This document shows positions 13,388 through 23,142 of a stretch of DNA of 64,000 bases, piece by piece (the first letter of the stretch is position 1; each line of letters starts with the position of its first letter). Origin of the DNA: Marinobacter manganoxydans MnI7-9 (GTDB lineage Bacteria > Pseudomonadota > Gammaproteobacteria > Pseudomonadales > Oleiphilaceae); contig NZ_AGTR01000034.1 in the NCBI RefSeq assembly GCF_000235625.1, positions 1 through 64,000 of the forward strand, written 5' to 3'. The notes beneath the pieces were generated by a model, which worked only from the letters and a program-made list of their open reading frames with translations, was not told the DNA's origin and did not search any database. Position numbers and translations under genes: made by a program.

Positions 13388-13405
13388 CCCGGGCCGAGGC
13401 CCGGG
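13388..13405 (-). terminator. Rho-independent terminator after the acyl-CoA dehydrogenase
   Basis: CCCGGGCC (13388-13395) pairs with GGCCCGGG (13398-13405). On the minus strand it is followed by seven T residues (13381-13387). It lies 20 bp after the stop codon of the dehydrogenase gene and upstream of ectD. Confidence 0.85.
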
Positions 13406-13425
13406 GATAAGGTGTACCGGATACC

Positions 13426-15246
13426 CTACCCGGTGAAGGCCAGATCTTCGGCGTCGAGCTGCATCAGGTTTTTGCTGGGGCTGAGCATGCTGGTGGCGTG
13501 GCTCTGGGCCCGGGGCAGCAAACGTTCAAAATAGAACTCGGTGGTGGCGAGCTTGGCCTGGTAAAAGCCGGTGGATTCCTCACCACCGTTAGCGAGTTTA
13601 TCCACAGCCACCGCAGCCTGACGCAGCCAGATATAGGCCATGGTGACGTAGCCGCTATACATCAGGAAATCGTAGGATGCGGAACTCACCACATCGCGAT
13701 CCTTGCGCGCCGCGAGCATGATACGGACGGTCAGCAGGTTCCATTGCCCGGTCAGCTTGAGCAGTTCCAGAGCCCAGGGCCGTAGCCGTTTATCGGTGAG
13801 ATGCTTACGGGCAAAATTGGCAATGTTCAGGGTGAACTCGCGCACCGCGCCTCCCTGGGTCGTCAGCAATACTTTTCGTCCCAGCAGGTCCAGCGCCTGG
13901 ATACCGGTGGTGCCCTCGTACAGGGTGGCGATGCGGGTATCCCGGACAATCTGTTCCATGCCGTGTTCGCGGATGTAACCGTGGCCGCCAAAAACCTGGA
14001 CCCCCAGGTTGGCCGCTTCGCAGCCGAGTTCAGTGAGAAAGCCCTTCAGAATTGGCGTCAGGAAGCCGAGTTTGTCATCGTACTTTTCCGCCTTTTTATC
14101 GTCACCTTCGGTGAATCCCTCGACCATGTGATCGGCCAGCCGGGCCGAGTAATACAGCATGGCCCGACCGCCTTCGGCGATGGCCTTCTGGGTCAGTAAC
14201 ATCCGGCGCACATCAGCATGATGGATCAGGCTGTCGGCGACCTGGTCCGGCTCTTTCTTTCCTGAGAGTGCCCGCATGGAGCGCCGATCTTTTGCATAGG
14301 CCAACGCCCACTGATAAGACAGCTCCGCCGGCCCGACGCCCTGAATTGCAGTGCCGATGCGGGCGGTGTTCATGAAAGTGAACATGCAATTGAGCCCTTC
14401 ATTCTCGGGACCAATGAGAAAACCGGTGGCGCCATCGAAATTCAGTACACAGGTTGCCGAGGCCTTGATGCCCATTTTCTTTTCCAGGCTGCCGCAGACG
14501 ACACCGTTGCGCTCACCGACATCGCCGTTACTGTCGGGCAGGAACTTGGGTACGATAAAAAGGCTGATACCCCGGGTGCCCTTGGGGGCGTCGGGCAGAC
14601 GGGCCAGTACAATGTGGACAATGTTCTCGGTCAGGTCGTGGTCGCCAGAGGAGATGAAGATCTTGGTTCCGGTAAGCCGGTAGCTGCCGTCGGCCTGGGG
14701 TTCGGCTTTGGTCTTTACCTGGCCCAGATCGGTGCCACACTGGGGTTCGGTCAGGCACATGGTGCCGGCCCAGCGGCCCTCCGTCAGTGGCGCAAGGTAG
14801 GTCTGTTTCTGGTCTTCCGTACCATGAAGGAAAATCGTGTTCATGGCCCCCAGGGACAGCCCCGGATACATGGAGAAAGGCCAGTTGGCGGTACCCATCA
14901 TTTCCTGTTTCAGCAGTCCCATGGACGCGGGAAGGCCCTGGCCGCCGTATTCCTCGGGCGCTGAGAGTCCCTGCCAGCCCCCCATGGCGTATTGCTGGTA
15001 GGCGTCCCGGTAACCGGCGGGTGTGGTGACTTCACCGTTGTCCAGTTTGCAGCCTTCTTCGTCGCCAGAGAGGTAAAGTGGGCTCAGCACCTCTTCACAA
15101 AACTTTCCGCATTCGCCGAGTATCGCGTCCACGATATCGGGCGTGGCGTTTTCACCGCTGGTCAGGGTGGCGTAATGACCCGGGTAATCGAACACCTCGT
15201 TCAGCAGGAATTTCATGTCGCGCAGGGGTGCTTTGTAAACCGGCAT
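13426..15246 (-). CDS. Acyl-CoA dehydrogenase (long 600-residue class)
   Basis: This flavoprotein would catalyse the first step of beta-oxidation, oxidising acyl-CoA to enoyl-CoA. ATG 15246 (MPVYKAPLRDMKFLL) was chosen over the upstream in-frame ATG because it matches the family N-terminus; it gives 606 residues. Visible motifs are MCLTEPQCGTDLG (FAD/substrate region), the conserved FGGHGYIREHGMEQIVRDTRIATLYEGTTGIQ block, and a C-terminal extension typical of the roughly 600-residue class. It resembles the pseudomonad FadE-type enzymes. Chain-length preference cannot be read from the sequence. Confidence 0.93.
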   Translation of the reverse strand: MPVYKAPLRDMKFLLNEVFDYPGHYATLTSGENATPDIVDAILGECGKFCEEVLSPLYLSGDEEGCKLDNGEVTTPAGYRDAYQQYAMGGWQGLSAPEEYGGQGLPASMGLLKQEMMGTANWPFSMYPGLSLGAMNTIFLHGTEDQKQTYLAPLTEGRWAGTMCLTEPQCGTDLGQVKTKAEPQADGSYRLTGTKIFISSGDHDLTENIVHIVLARLPDAPKGTRGISLFIVPKFLPDSNGDVGERNGVVCGSLEKKMGIKASATCVLNFDGATGFLIGPENEGLNCMFTFMNTARIGTAIQGVGPAELSYQWALAYAKDRRSMRALSGKKEPDQVADSLIHHADVRRMLLTQKAIAEGGRAMLYYSARLADHMVEGFTEGDDKKAEKYDDKLGFLTPILKGFLTELGCEAANLGVQVFGGHGYIREHGMEQIVRDTRIATLYEGTTGIQALDLLGRKVLLTTQGGAVREFTLNIANFARKHLTDKRLRPWALELLKLTGQWNLLTVRIMLAARKDRDVVSSASYDFLMYSGYVTMAYIWLRQAAVAVDKLANGGEESTGFYQAKLATTEFYFERLLPRAQSHATSMLSPSKNLMQLDAEDLAFTG

Positions 15247-15493
15247 AGCGGAATCCTCTGTGTCTTTCTCAACAATCTTGGGTGGGCAACCACCGTTCGT
15301 TGCCTTGTGTTTTACGCCAATACCCGGGCACTGCCATTGACGAAAAGCACCGGGCAGACTGTCAGAATGGACAATTGGCCGAGATGACGTAGCTGAGATC
15401 GTGGATTCCGGGTAATGATCGCTAAAGAGGGTTTCGGCGTATTTCCTTGCGCCGAGGACCCCCACATATTCCTGTTCAGAGAGTGTAAAAGTC

Positions 15494-16054
15494 ATGCAAA
15501 GCCTGTTTACTGAGATATCGAAACGCCTGTCGACACCTATACTCTGGGTATTGTTTTCGGCACTGCTGCTCAGTGGCTGTGCCAGTCCCTCGCTCGAGGA
15601 CTACGCCGACCGCACGCCAGAGCTGGTCCCTGAAGAGTTCTTTACCGGCGAACTTTCCGCCCGGGGGGTGGTCAAGAATTTTTCCGGTGAGGTGATTCGC
15701 ACCTTTGATGCGGATATCAGCGCATCATGGGATGACGAGGGCGTAGGCACCCTGGATGAGGTGTTCCGTTTCGATGACGGCGAAGTGCAGACCCGCGTCT
15801 GGACCCTGACTCCCGCGGAAGACGGCTACCATGCTGACGCCGGTGACGTGGTTGAACCCGGAACCATGCGTTGGAGTGGCAATGCAATTCACATGAATTA
15901 TGTGCTCCAGGTGGCCTATGGCGACGGTACCCTGGACGTACGCATGGATGACTGGATGTACCTGATTACGCCCGACACGTTGATCAATCAGACCACCATG
16001 AGCAAGTGGGGAATCGACGTGGGCGAGGTGGTTCTGGTCATCCAGAAAAAGTAA
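15494..16054 (+). CDS. DUF3833 family lipoprotein
   Basis: This is a 186-residue predicted lipoprotein with signal peptide and lipobox LLLSGC (lipidated Cys29). The following domain resembles DUF3833, and no function is established. It is divergent from the acyl-CoA dehydrogenase across 247 bp of shared upstream DNA. It lies 38 bp before the RND adaptor gene, so it may be cotranscribed with the efflux pair. Confidence 0.8.
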   Translation: MQSLFTEISKRLSTPILWVLFSALLLSGCASPSLEDYADRTPELVPEEFFTGELSARGVVKNFSGEVIRTFDADISASWDDEGVGTLDEVFRFDDGEVQTRVWTLTPAEDGYHADAGDVVEPGTMRWSGNAIHMNYVLQVAYGDGTLDVRMDDWMYLITPDTLINQTTMSKWGIDVGEVVLVIQKK

Positions 16055-16092
16055 CAGACGACTAACCTGACCCCGAAATACCTGGAAATCCT

Positions 16093-17187
16093 ATGTGGAA
16101 ACAGTGGTTGATTGCGTTGGTACTGGTGGCTGTCGCTATCGGCGGCGCCTTTGTGTATCAGAACTTCGATGATGGGACCGCCGCCCAGAGCGGCCGAGAA
16201 CGCCCCGCCAGCGCCGTTAACACCATGCTTCCGCAGATGGAGGCAGTACGGGATGTGGTCAACGCCGTTGGCAGTCTCAAAGCCCTGAACGCGGTGGAAC
16301 TGACCACGGAAGTCAGTGGCCGGGTGGTGGAATTGAATCTGGAAACCGGCCGCCGGGTGGGGCAGGGCGACGTCCTGTTGCGGCTTGATGATCGCCAGGC
16401 CCGGGCAGACCTGCAGGTGATCGAGGCGCAACTGGCGGATGCCCGCCGACAGCTTGAAAGGGCACAGCGGTTGCGTTCGAACAACAGCATTTCCCAGTCC
16501 CAGGTGGATCAACTGAGAACGTCAGTCGATGTCGCCGAGGCTCAGCGCCAGTCAGCTCAAGTTCGTCTGGAAAACCACCGGATCGAGGCGCCGTTCGCCG
16601 GTGTGGTCGGGCTGAGTGACATCAGCGTCGGCGCCTATATTACTGCCGGGACCTCGGTGACTACTCTGGATACCACCGACCGTATGGAACTGGGCTTTTC
16701 GATCCCGGAGCGTTTCCTGGGGCAGGTGAGTCTCGGGCAAGAGGTAAGGGGCGCATCGCCGGCCTATCCGGACCAGACCTTTTCCGGTCAGCTGGTGGAG
16801 TTGGGTTCCAGGGTCAGTGAGTTGAGCCGTTCGCTGCCTGTCCGGGCACTGATCGATAACCCGGATGGTTTGCTCCGGCCGGGACAGTTCATGTCTGCGA
16901 CGCTTACACTCCGGCAACGGCAGGCGCTGGTAATCCCCGAGCAGGCGGTGATGATCCGGGGTGATGAACAATATGTGTTTGTGGCTGAAGACGGTGTGGC
17001 CCGGCGTGTTTCGGTGAGCCTGGGCTCGCGCATGCCCGGTTTTGTGGAAGTTTCGAACGGTTTGAGCCAGGAAGACCCGGTGATCGTGACCGGTCAGGAC
17101 CGGCTCAGCAGTGGGGACCGGGTTCGGGTATTGGAAGACGACAAAGCCATTCCCGAGAATCGTTTTATTACGGCCAGGGAGTCGTAA
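16093..17187 (+). CDS. RND efflux periplasmic adaptor (membrane fusion protein)
   Basis: This 364-residue adaptor links an inner-membrane RND pump to an outer-membrane channel. It has an N-terminal membrane anchor (WLIALVLVAVAIGGAFVY). A split lipoyl domain follows (ELTTEVSGRVVELNLETGRRVGQGDVLLRLD, and RIEAPFAGVVGL after a short hairpin of about 60 residues). Beta-barrel and membrane-proximal domains complete it. The gene ends 3 bp before the transporter gene. The ligand cannot be predicted. Confidence 0.92.
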   Translation: MWKQWLIALVLVAVAIGGAFVYQNFDDGTAAQSGRERPASAVNTMLPQMEAVRDVVNAVGSLKALNAVELTTEVSGRVVELNLETGRRVGQGDVLLRLDDRQARADLQVIEAQLADARRQLERAQRLRSNNSISQSQVDQLRTSVDVAEAQRQSAQVRLENHRIEAPFAGVVGLSDISVGAYITAGTSVTTLDTTDRMELGFSIPERFLGQVSLGQEVRGASPAYPDQTFSGQLVELGSRVSELSRSLPVRALIDNPDGLLRPGQFMSATLTLRQRQALVIPEQAVMIRGDEQYVFVAEDGVARRVSVSLGSRMPGFVEVSNGLSQEDPVIVTGQDRLSSGDRVRVLEDDKAIPENRFITARES

Positions 17188-17190
17188 CCG

Positions 17191-20100
17191 GTGGTCCTCT
17201 CTGACGTCTCCATCAAGCGGCCGGTGTTCGCTACGGTCCTCAGTCTTCTGATCGTTGTGTTCGGTCTGGCAGCCCTGATGGGCCTGCCGGTGCGCGAGTA
17301 CCCGGATATTGACCCACCCGTTGTTTCCATCTCCACCGACTACACCGGCGCGGCGGCCGAGGTGGTGGATACCCAGATTACCCAGGTGATCGAGGGTGCC
17401 ATCAGTGGCATTGAGGGTATTCGGTCGATCGAATCATCCACCGAGCAGGGCGAGTCCCGAACCAGTATTGAATTTACCACGGCGCGCGATGTGGATATTG
17501 CCGCCAATGATGTCCGCGATGCGGTGTCCCGGGTGGCGAACCAGCTGCCAGACGAAGCCGATCCACCGGTGGTGCGCAAGGCGGATTCCGATGCACGCCC
17601 GATGATGTGGGTGACCCTGCGCAGTGATGTCTGGGACAGTGCCGAGCTCAGTGACTTTGCCGACCGGGTACTGGCGGATCGGCTGTCGGTGCTCGACGGT
17701 GTTGCCGATGTGCGTATCGGTGGCGAACGGCGGTATGCCATCCGGGGGTGGCTGGACCGCGAACGGCTTGCCGCCCGGGATATCACCGTGGCGGAAGTGG
17801 AACGGGCCCTGCGCGCCAACAACGTGGAGCTGCCGGCCGGATCGGTGGACTCGTCCACGCGCAACTTCACGGTTCGTGCCGAAGGCCGGCTGTCGAATGT
17901 GGAAGAGTTCCGCGAGCTGGTGATTCGCCGGGATGGCAATGATCTGTTGCGGCTCGGGGAAGTGGCCAATGTCCAGATGGGCGTGGAGTCGGATGTCAGC
18001 CGCCTGCGCGCCAACGGCCAGACCGCGATAGGTATGGGCATCATCCGTCAGTCCAAGGCCAATACCGTGGCGGTTTCCGATGCGGTTCGCGCCGAGCTGG
18101 AGAAAATCCGCGAGACCCTGCCGCCGGAAGTGACAATCGCGGAAAGCTACGACGAATCCATTTTTATCCGGGCTTCGATCAAGGAAGTGGTCACCACGCT
18201 CGCTATCGCGGTGTCCCTGGTTATCCTGGTGATTTTCCTGTTCCTGCGTTCCTGGCGCGCCACCCTGATCCCGGCGGTCACCATTCCGGTGGCGGTGATT
18301 GGTGCGTTTATCGGCCTGGGCTTTCTCGGTTTTTCCATCAACGTACTGACCCTGCTGGCGGTGATTCTGGCTATCGGCCTGGTGGTGGACGACGCCATCG
18401 TGATGCTGGAAAACATCCAGCGCCGGATCGACGAGGGTGAGCCGCCTTTGCTTGCCGCCTACCGGGGCGCGAAGCAGGTCGCCTTTGCGGTTATTGCCAC
18501 CACCCTGACCCTGGTGGCGGTGTTTGTGCCCATCTCGTTCATGGGCGGCAATATCGGTCGTTTGTTCGCGGAATTCGGGTTCACCCTGGCTGCAGCGGTA
18601 GTGTTTTCCAGTCTTGTTGCCCTGACACTGGCACCGATGCTGTGCTCCAAGTGGCTCAGGCACAGCCCGGAATCGGCAGAGGGTCATCGTTTCTGGGCCG
18701 CCAGTGAAAAGGTCCTGAATGGCCTGACCAATGGTTACCGCAGGCTGTTGGAGTTTTCCCTGAGGCAGCCGGGCTTGTTACTGGGCCTTGGACTTGTCGG
18801 GCTGGTCATTGCCGCCGTGGTGTATCCGAAATTGCCTCAGGAGCTGGCGCCTACCGAAGACCGTGCCGTGATTATCATGCCCACCAGCGCGCCCCGTGGC
18901 TCAACGGTGGAATACACCGACCACTACGTTCGGCAGGTGGAAGAAACACTGCTCCCGTATCTGGACGAGGGGATAGCCAACCGTTTGCTTGCTATCGTCG
19001 GATTCCGCAATGAAGAGGACAACGCGTTCATGATCATGGGCCTGGTACCCTGGGAAGAGCGGGATATCAAGCAGCAGGAGGTGACCAGCGAAATCCGCAG
19101 GAAGTTGGCTGATGTGTCCGGCATCCGGACCGTGGCCGTCAATCCGGCGGGTCTGGGCCAAAGGGGTTTCAGCCAGGCGATCGAGTTCGTGGTGGCTGGT
19201 CCGGACTATGAGTCGGTTCAGGCCTGGAGCCAGGAGATCGTGGAGCGCGCCAAGGAAAACCCGAATCTCCAGAACCTGGATACTGATTTCGAGCTGACCC
19301 GGCCGGAACTTCGGGTGAACATCGACCGGGAACGGGCCGCGGATCTGGATATCACGGTAGAAGACGTGGGCCTCACCTTGCAGACCATGCTGGCTTCCCG
19401 GCAGGTAACGACTTACATCGATCGAGGCCGCGAATACGATGTAATCATTCAGGCGGAAGATGCCAACCGGGCAACGCCCGAAGACCTCGGCCAGATTTTC
19501 CTGCGGCCCCGGGAAGGCGGTAACCTGATCCCATTGCAGGCACTGGTTTCCGTGCAGGAGATCGGCGCCAACCCGGACCTCCGCCGCATCGACCGCCTGC
19601 CCGCTGTGGTGATCAGTGCGTCTATGGCGGATGGTTACGACCTGGGTTCGGCATTGACCTACCTGAACAATCTGGCTGTGGATAACTTGCCGCCGGAAGC
19701 CCGCATTAGTTACAAAGGCCTGAGCCGGGAATTCCAGGAATCCTCGGCGGCAATCTACGTTACCTTTGCGCTGGCTTTCGTCATCGTGTTCCTGGTGTTG
19801 GCAGCGCAGTTTGAAAGCTGGATCCATCCGCTGATCATCATGTTGTCGGTGCCGCTGGCGGTAACCGGGGCTCTCCTGGCGCTCTGGTGGACGGGTATCA
19901 GTCTGAACATCTACAGCCAGATCGGCATCATCATGTTGCTGGGGTTGATGGCGAAGAACGGGATACTGATCGTGGAGTTCGCCAATCAGCTCCGGGACAA
20001 GGGTTACGAGGTGCGGGAAGCGATTCTCGAAGGCGCCTGTCTGCGTTTCCGTCCGGTACTGATGACCACCATATCGACGATTTTCGGTGCCGTGCCCCTG

Positions 20101-20337
20101 GTGATTGCCACTGGCGCCGGAGCCGAGAGCCGGGAGTCGATTGGTATGGTCATTCTGGGCGGGCTGGTCTTCGCCACTACGCTGACCCTGTTCATCATTC
20201 CGGTGCTCTACAACCTGTTGGCCCGGTTTGCCAAGTCTTCCAATGCGGTGGAAAAAGAACTGGAACGTCAGGCGTCCGGACAGGCGGGTGGCACTGGATT
20301 GGCCGCCGCGCCACAGAAACGCGCCGACGATTTCTGA
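17191..20337 (+). CDS. RND family efflux transporter (HAE1-like)
   Basis: This 1048-residue proton-driven pump has the expected 12-helix RND architecture with two large periplasmic loops. The TM4 proton-relay pair is Asp400-Asp401 in GLVVDDAIVMLEN, and the TM10 lysine is in GLMAKNGILIVEF. Translation starts at GTG, 3 bp after the adaptor gene. The pair lacks an outer-membrane factor gene, so it probably recruits a TolC-like channel encoded elsewhere. No dedicated regulator is adjacent. Confidence 0.95.
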   Translation: MVLSDVSIKRPVFATVLSLLIVVFGLAALMGLPVREYPDIDPPVVSISTDYTGAAAEVVDTQITQVIEGAISGIEGIRSIESSTEQGESRTSIEFTTARDVDIAANDVRDAVSRVANQLPDEADPPVVRKADSDARPMMWVTLRSDVWDSAELSDFADRVLADRLSVLDGVADVRIGGERRYAIRGWLDRERLAARDITVAEVERALRANNVELPAGSVDSSTRNFTVRAEGRLSNVEEFRELVIRRDGNDLLRLGEVANVQMGVESDVSRLRANGQTAIGMGIIRQSKANTVAVSDAVRAELEKIRETLPPEVTIAESYDESIFIRASIKEVVTTLAIAVSLVILVIFLFLRSWRATLIPAVTIPVAVIGAFIGLGFLGFSINVLTLLAVILAIGLVVDDAIVMLENIQRRIDEGEPPLLAAYRGAKQVAFAVIATTLTLVAVFVPISFMGGNIGRLFAEFGFTLAAAVVFSSLVALTLAPMLCSKWLRHSPESAEGHRFWAASEKVLNGLTNGYRRLLEFSLRQPGLLLGLGLVGLVIAAVVYPKLPQELAPTEDRAVIIMPTSAPRGSTVEYTDHYVRQVEETLLPYLDEGIANRLLAIVGFRNEEDNAFMIMGLVPWEERDIKQQEVTSEIRRKLADVSGIRTVAVNPAGLGQRGFSQAIEFVVAGPDYESVQAWSQEIVERAKENPNLQNLDTDFELTRPELRVNIDRERAADLDITVEDVGLTLQTMLASRQVTTYIDRGREYDVIIQAEDANRATPEDLGQIFLRPREGGNLIPLQALVSVQEIGANPDLRRIDRLPAVVISASMADGYDLGSALTYLNNLAVDNLPPEARISYKGLSREFQESSAAIYVTFALAFVIVFLVLAAQFESWIHPLIIMLSVPLAVTGALLALWWTGISLNIYSQIGIIMLLGLMAKNGILIVEFANQLRDKGYEVREAILEGACLRFRPVLMTTISTIFGAVPLVIATGAGAESRESIGMVILGGLVFATTLTLFIIPVLYNLLARFAKSSNAVEKELERQASGQAGGTGLAAAPQKRADDF

Positions 20338-20349
20338 CTGACCGGGTGA

Positions 20350-21615
20350 TTACAGGGTGGCCGGGAACTCCAGCTGGCCGCCAAACATCTCATCCGGGTG
20401 TATGTCGACGCAGAAGACCTGTTGCCCCGGCAGCATTGTTGAGAGGGTGACGGTACGTTTTGCATCCGGCAGACCGACGTAGGGCCGACAGCTGCTGATG
20501 TGCTGGGGCCGTTCCAGGGCATTCCGGAAGTACTCCCGGTGGGTCCATTGAGCGCCGGCGGAATGATACAGCGGATTGAACTTTCCGCGATGAATGTCCG
20601 GATTGGCGCGGGCAAGGTTGCCTTGCTGGATGCCCTGTGGATTGAGCAGGAAGCAGCGTTTCACGCCATCCACTTCCAACAGCTTGTTGCAGGCGGTGCT
20701 GAACGGCAACTCCCGGCTCAGGGAATGGCAGGCTTCGAGAATTTCGAAACGCAGAAGGCGGAAATAACTCTCCTGATCCCGTATGTCCTGGGCTGATGAC
20801 TCGCTGGAATCGGCAATGATGCGTTTTAGCGCCTGTTCGGTCAGCTCCGGCTCGTGTTGTTTCAGGTTGGACGGCCTTGCGAACAGGAAGCCCTGCAGAA
20901 GATCGGCCTCCGTTTGCAGGGCAATGTGAGCCTGGGTGTGGTTCTCGATCCCTTCCAAAAGCACGAGGCTGCCGCTTTCGCGGATCATCTTTACCAGACT
21001 CTCCAGCAGCATTCGGGCGCGACTGTTGTTCTCGGCGTTTACCAATAGGCTCCGGTCGAGTTTCACAATGAGCGGATTGATGCGCCACAGGCGCTCAAAA
21101 TTGGAATCGCCCATACCGAAATCGTCGATAGCGATCTGAAAGCCGTGTGCTTTGGCCTTGAGGATGAATTCCAGAAGTGCGGCCGGGTTGTCGGATGCGG
21201 TTTCGACCAGTTCCAGAACCACTTTCTCGGGATCGATTCCGCTACGCTTGCATTGCAGAGCAAGCTTCTCGAGGGAAGCTTCCGGATGGATGCAGGTGCC
21301 GGGATTGATATTCAGGAACAGCCAGACGGCCTGGGAGCTGGCCGCAAAGTTGTCCAGGTGAAGCTGCAACAGGTGCCGATCCAGCTCCGGTGTCTGGTTG
21401 TTTTTTTCGGCCTGTTCGAAAAGCGTAAACGGAGAGATGCTTTCATTGTTCTTTCTGACCCGGACCAATGCCTCGTAGCCAACCAGTTTTCGATGGGTTG
21501 GGCTCAGGATCGGCTGGTAAACAGAACTGAAATCATAGTCGTCGATGATATTGGGAGTCCTGGATATTTCGGCTCCGCGATAGATGCGCCTTGGAAGTCG
21601 GACTACGCTGCTCAT
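20350..21615 (-). CDS. EAL-domain cyclic-di-GMP phosphodiesterase with C-terminal sensor-like domain
   Basis: This 421-residue protein has an EAL domain at about 28-260. The residues expected for catalysis are present: Glu48 in YEALVR, Asn103, Glu135, Asp164-Asp165 in IDDFG, Lys186, Glu221 and Gln241, so it is probably active. Residues of about 280-415 look like a PAS/Cache-type domain (VKRCFLLNPQGIQQGN, REYFRNAL, VTLSTML), as in YkuI-like proteins. No membrane segment is seen. It converges on the RND gene with a 12-bp gap. Confidence 0.88.
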   Translation of the reverse strand: MSSVVRLPRRIYRGAEISRTPNIIDDYDFSSVYQPILSPTHRKLVGYEALVRVRKNNESISPFTLFEQAEKNNQTPELDRHLLQLHLDNFAASSQAVWLFLNINPGTCIHPEASLEKLALQCKRSGIDPEKVVLELVETASDNPAALLEFILKAKAHGFQIAIDDFGMGDSNFERLWRINPLIVKLDRSLLVNAENNSRARMLLESLVKMIRESGSLVLLEGIENHTQAHIALQTEADLLQGFLFARPSNLKQHEPELTEQALKRIIADSSESSAQDIRDQESYFRLLRFEILEACHSLSRELPFSTACNKLLEVDGVKRCFLLNPQGIQQGNLARANPDIHRGKFNPLYHSAGAQWTHREYFRNALERPQHISSCRPYVGLPDAKRTVTLSTMLPGQQVFCVDIHPDEMFGGQLEFPATL

Positions 21616-21843
21616 GGTCAGGAACCTTTATAGTGCCAATAATCCAGCCATCCTGGCCTGATAAAATAGTGTCTGAACAAGGAGACCAAGCGAATTGCGT
21701 ACCAGACGGCCAAAAATCAAGCGTTTAACTATGCTTAACCCCGTCAAATAAATGAACATGATTGCCGCTTTCTACGCTACCGCACCGGATCCCGGCAGAT
21801 TTTCGGTCGCAATGCCGGCAACGCACCAAAACAGGGTTTCTTG

Positions 21844-23142
21844 ATGCCATCGAAAAGTCAGTTCCGTTTGCTTGGCCAACGCCGGTTCCTGCCGTTTTAT
21901 CTGACCCAGTTCTCTGGCGCCTTCAACGACAATCTGTTCAAGAACGCGCTGCTGCTGCTGATCACCTACAGTGCCGGCGGTCTGATGGGGTTGTCGGTGA
22001 ATGTGGTGGTTAACCTGGCCGCTTTCCTCTTCATACTGCCGTTTTTCCTGTTTTCGGGTATTGCCGGCGAGATGGCGGATCGTTACGAAAAATCCCGGAT
22101 TATCCGGAATGTGAAGCTGGCGGAAATTGTCATCATGGCCGTTGCCGCACTCGGACTGTGGTTCGGCTGGTACGAGTTGTTGCTGGTTCTGCTGTTCCTG
22201 ATGGGTACCCAGTCCACGTTCTTCGGTCCGGTGAAATACGCGATCCTGCCCCAGGTGTTGGCGGACGATGAGCTGGTGGGCGGCAATGGCCTGGTTGGTA
22301 TGGGCACGTTTGTGGCGATTCTTCTGGGCACCATTGCGGCGGGGCTTTTGATGGGCTTTGAGATGGCCGCCCGGCTGACGGCGGTTGCCGTTTTTGTCAT
22401 GGCGGTGTTCGGCTATCTGGCGGCGCGTCAGGTTCCGGTGACCGAATCCGATGGTTCCGGTGTCAATGTCCGTTTTCGCCCGGTGCTCGAAACCTGGAAA
22501 CTGATGGCTCTGGCGGCAGAGCGCCGGCAGGTGTTGCTGGCGGTGCTGACGATCTCCTGGTTCTGGTTCCTCGGAGCCGCCTATCTGACCCAGTTTCCCA
22601 ATTTTGCCCGCACCAACCTCCTGGGTGACGAGACCGTGGTGACCCTGTTATTGGCCATGTTCACGATCGGCATTTCTATCGGCTCCATGATGTGCGAGCG
22701 ACTCACCAAACACCGCATTACCCTGTCACCCGTGCCCTGGGGCGCCCTGGGGCTGAGCCTGTTCGGAATAGACCTGTATTTTGCGGTGCCGGATGATCCC
22801 ATGGCCTCCACCTGGTGGACCCTGTTGACCGATCCTGTCTATCTGAGGGTTTTGATGGATCTGGTCGGTATCGGGATTTGCGGCGGTCTTTTCATCGTGC
22901 CTCTGTACGCCTTTATCCAGCACGAAACGCCACGGACCAAACGTGCCCGTATTATTGCTGCGCTGAATGTCATTAATGCGTTGTTCATGGTGGTGAGTGC
23001 CCTGGCCGGAATTGTGGTGCTTGGTGTGTTGGAGGTAAGCATTCCGGGGTTTTTCCTCCTGCTCTCGCTCCTGAACGGGTTGGTGTTGCTGGTGGTCTGG
23101 CGGCTTCGACGAAAAACAGCCGGCAGTTCTGTGGATAATTAG
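21844..23142 (+). CDS. MFS transporter, LplT/Aas-like
   Basis: This integral membrane protein of 432 residues has about 12 hydrophobic segments. The N-terminus (FLPFYLTQFSGAFNDNLFKNAL) and the loop MGTQSTFFGPVKYAILP are typical of the MFS group that includes the lysophospholipid transporter LplT and the N-terminal part of Aas. No acyltransferase domain is attached. A lysophospholipid flippase role is possible but unproven. ATG 21844 is used; a TTG directly precedes it. A perfect DnaA box overlaps its 3' end. Confidence 0.8.
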   Translation: MPSKSQFRLLGQRRFLPFYLTQFSGAFNDNLFKNALLLLITYSAGGLMGLSVNVVVNLAAFLFILPFFLFSGIAGEMADRYEKSRIIRNVKLAEIVIMAVAALGLWFGWYELLLVLLFLMGTQSTFFGPVKYAILPQVLADDELVGGNGLVGMGTFVAILLGTIAAGLLMGFEMAARLTAVAVFVMAVFGYLAARQVPVTESDGSGVNVRFRPVLETWKLMALAAERRQVLLAVLTISWFWFLGAAYLTQFPNFARTNLLGDETVVTLLLAMFTIGISIGSMMCERLTKHRITLSPVPWGALGLSLFGIDLYFAVPDDPMASTWWTLLTDPVYLRVLMDLVGIGICGGLFIVPLYAFIQHETPRTKRARIIAALNVINALFMVVSALAGIVVLGVLEVSIPGFFLLLSLLNGLVLLVVWRLRRKTAGSSVDN

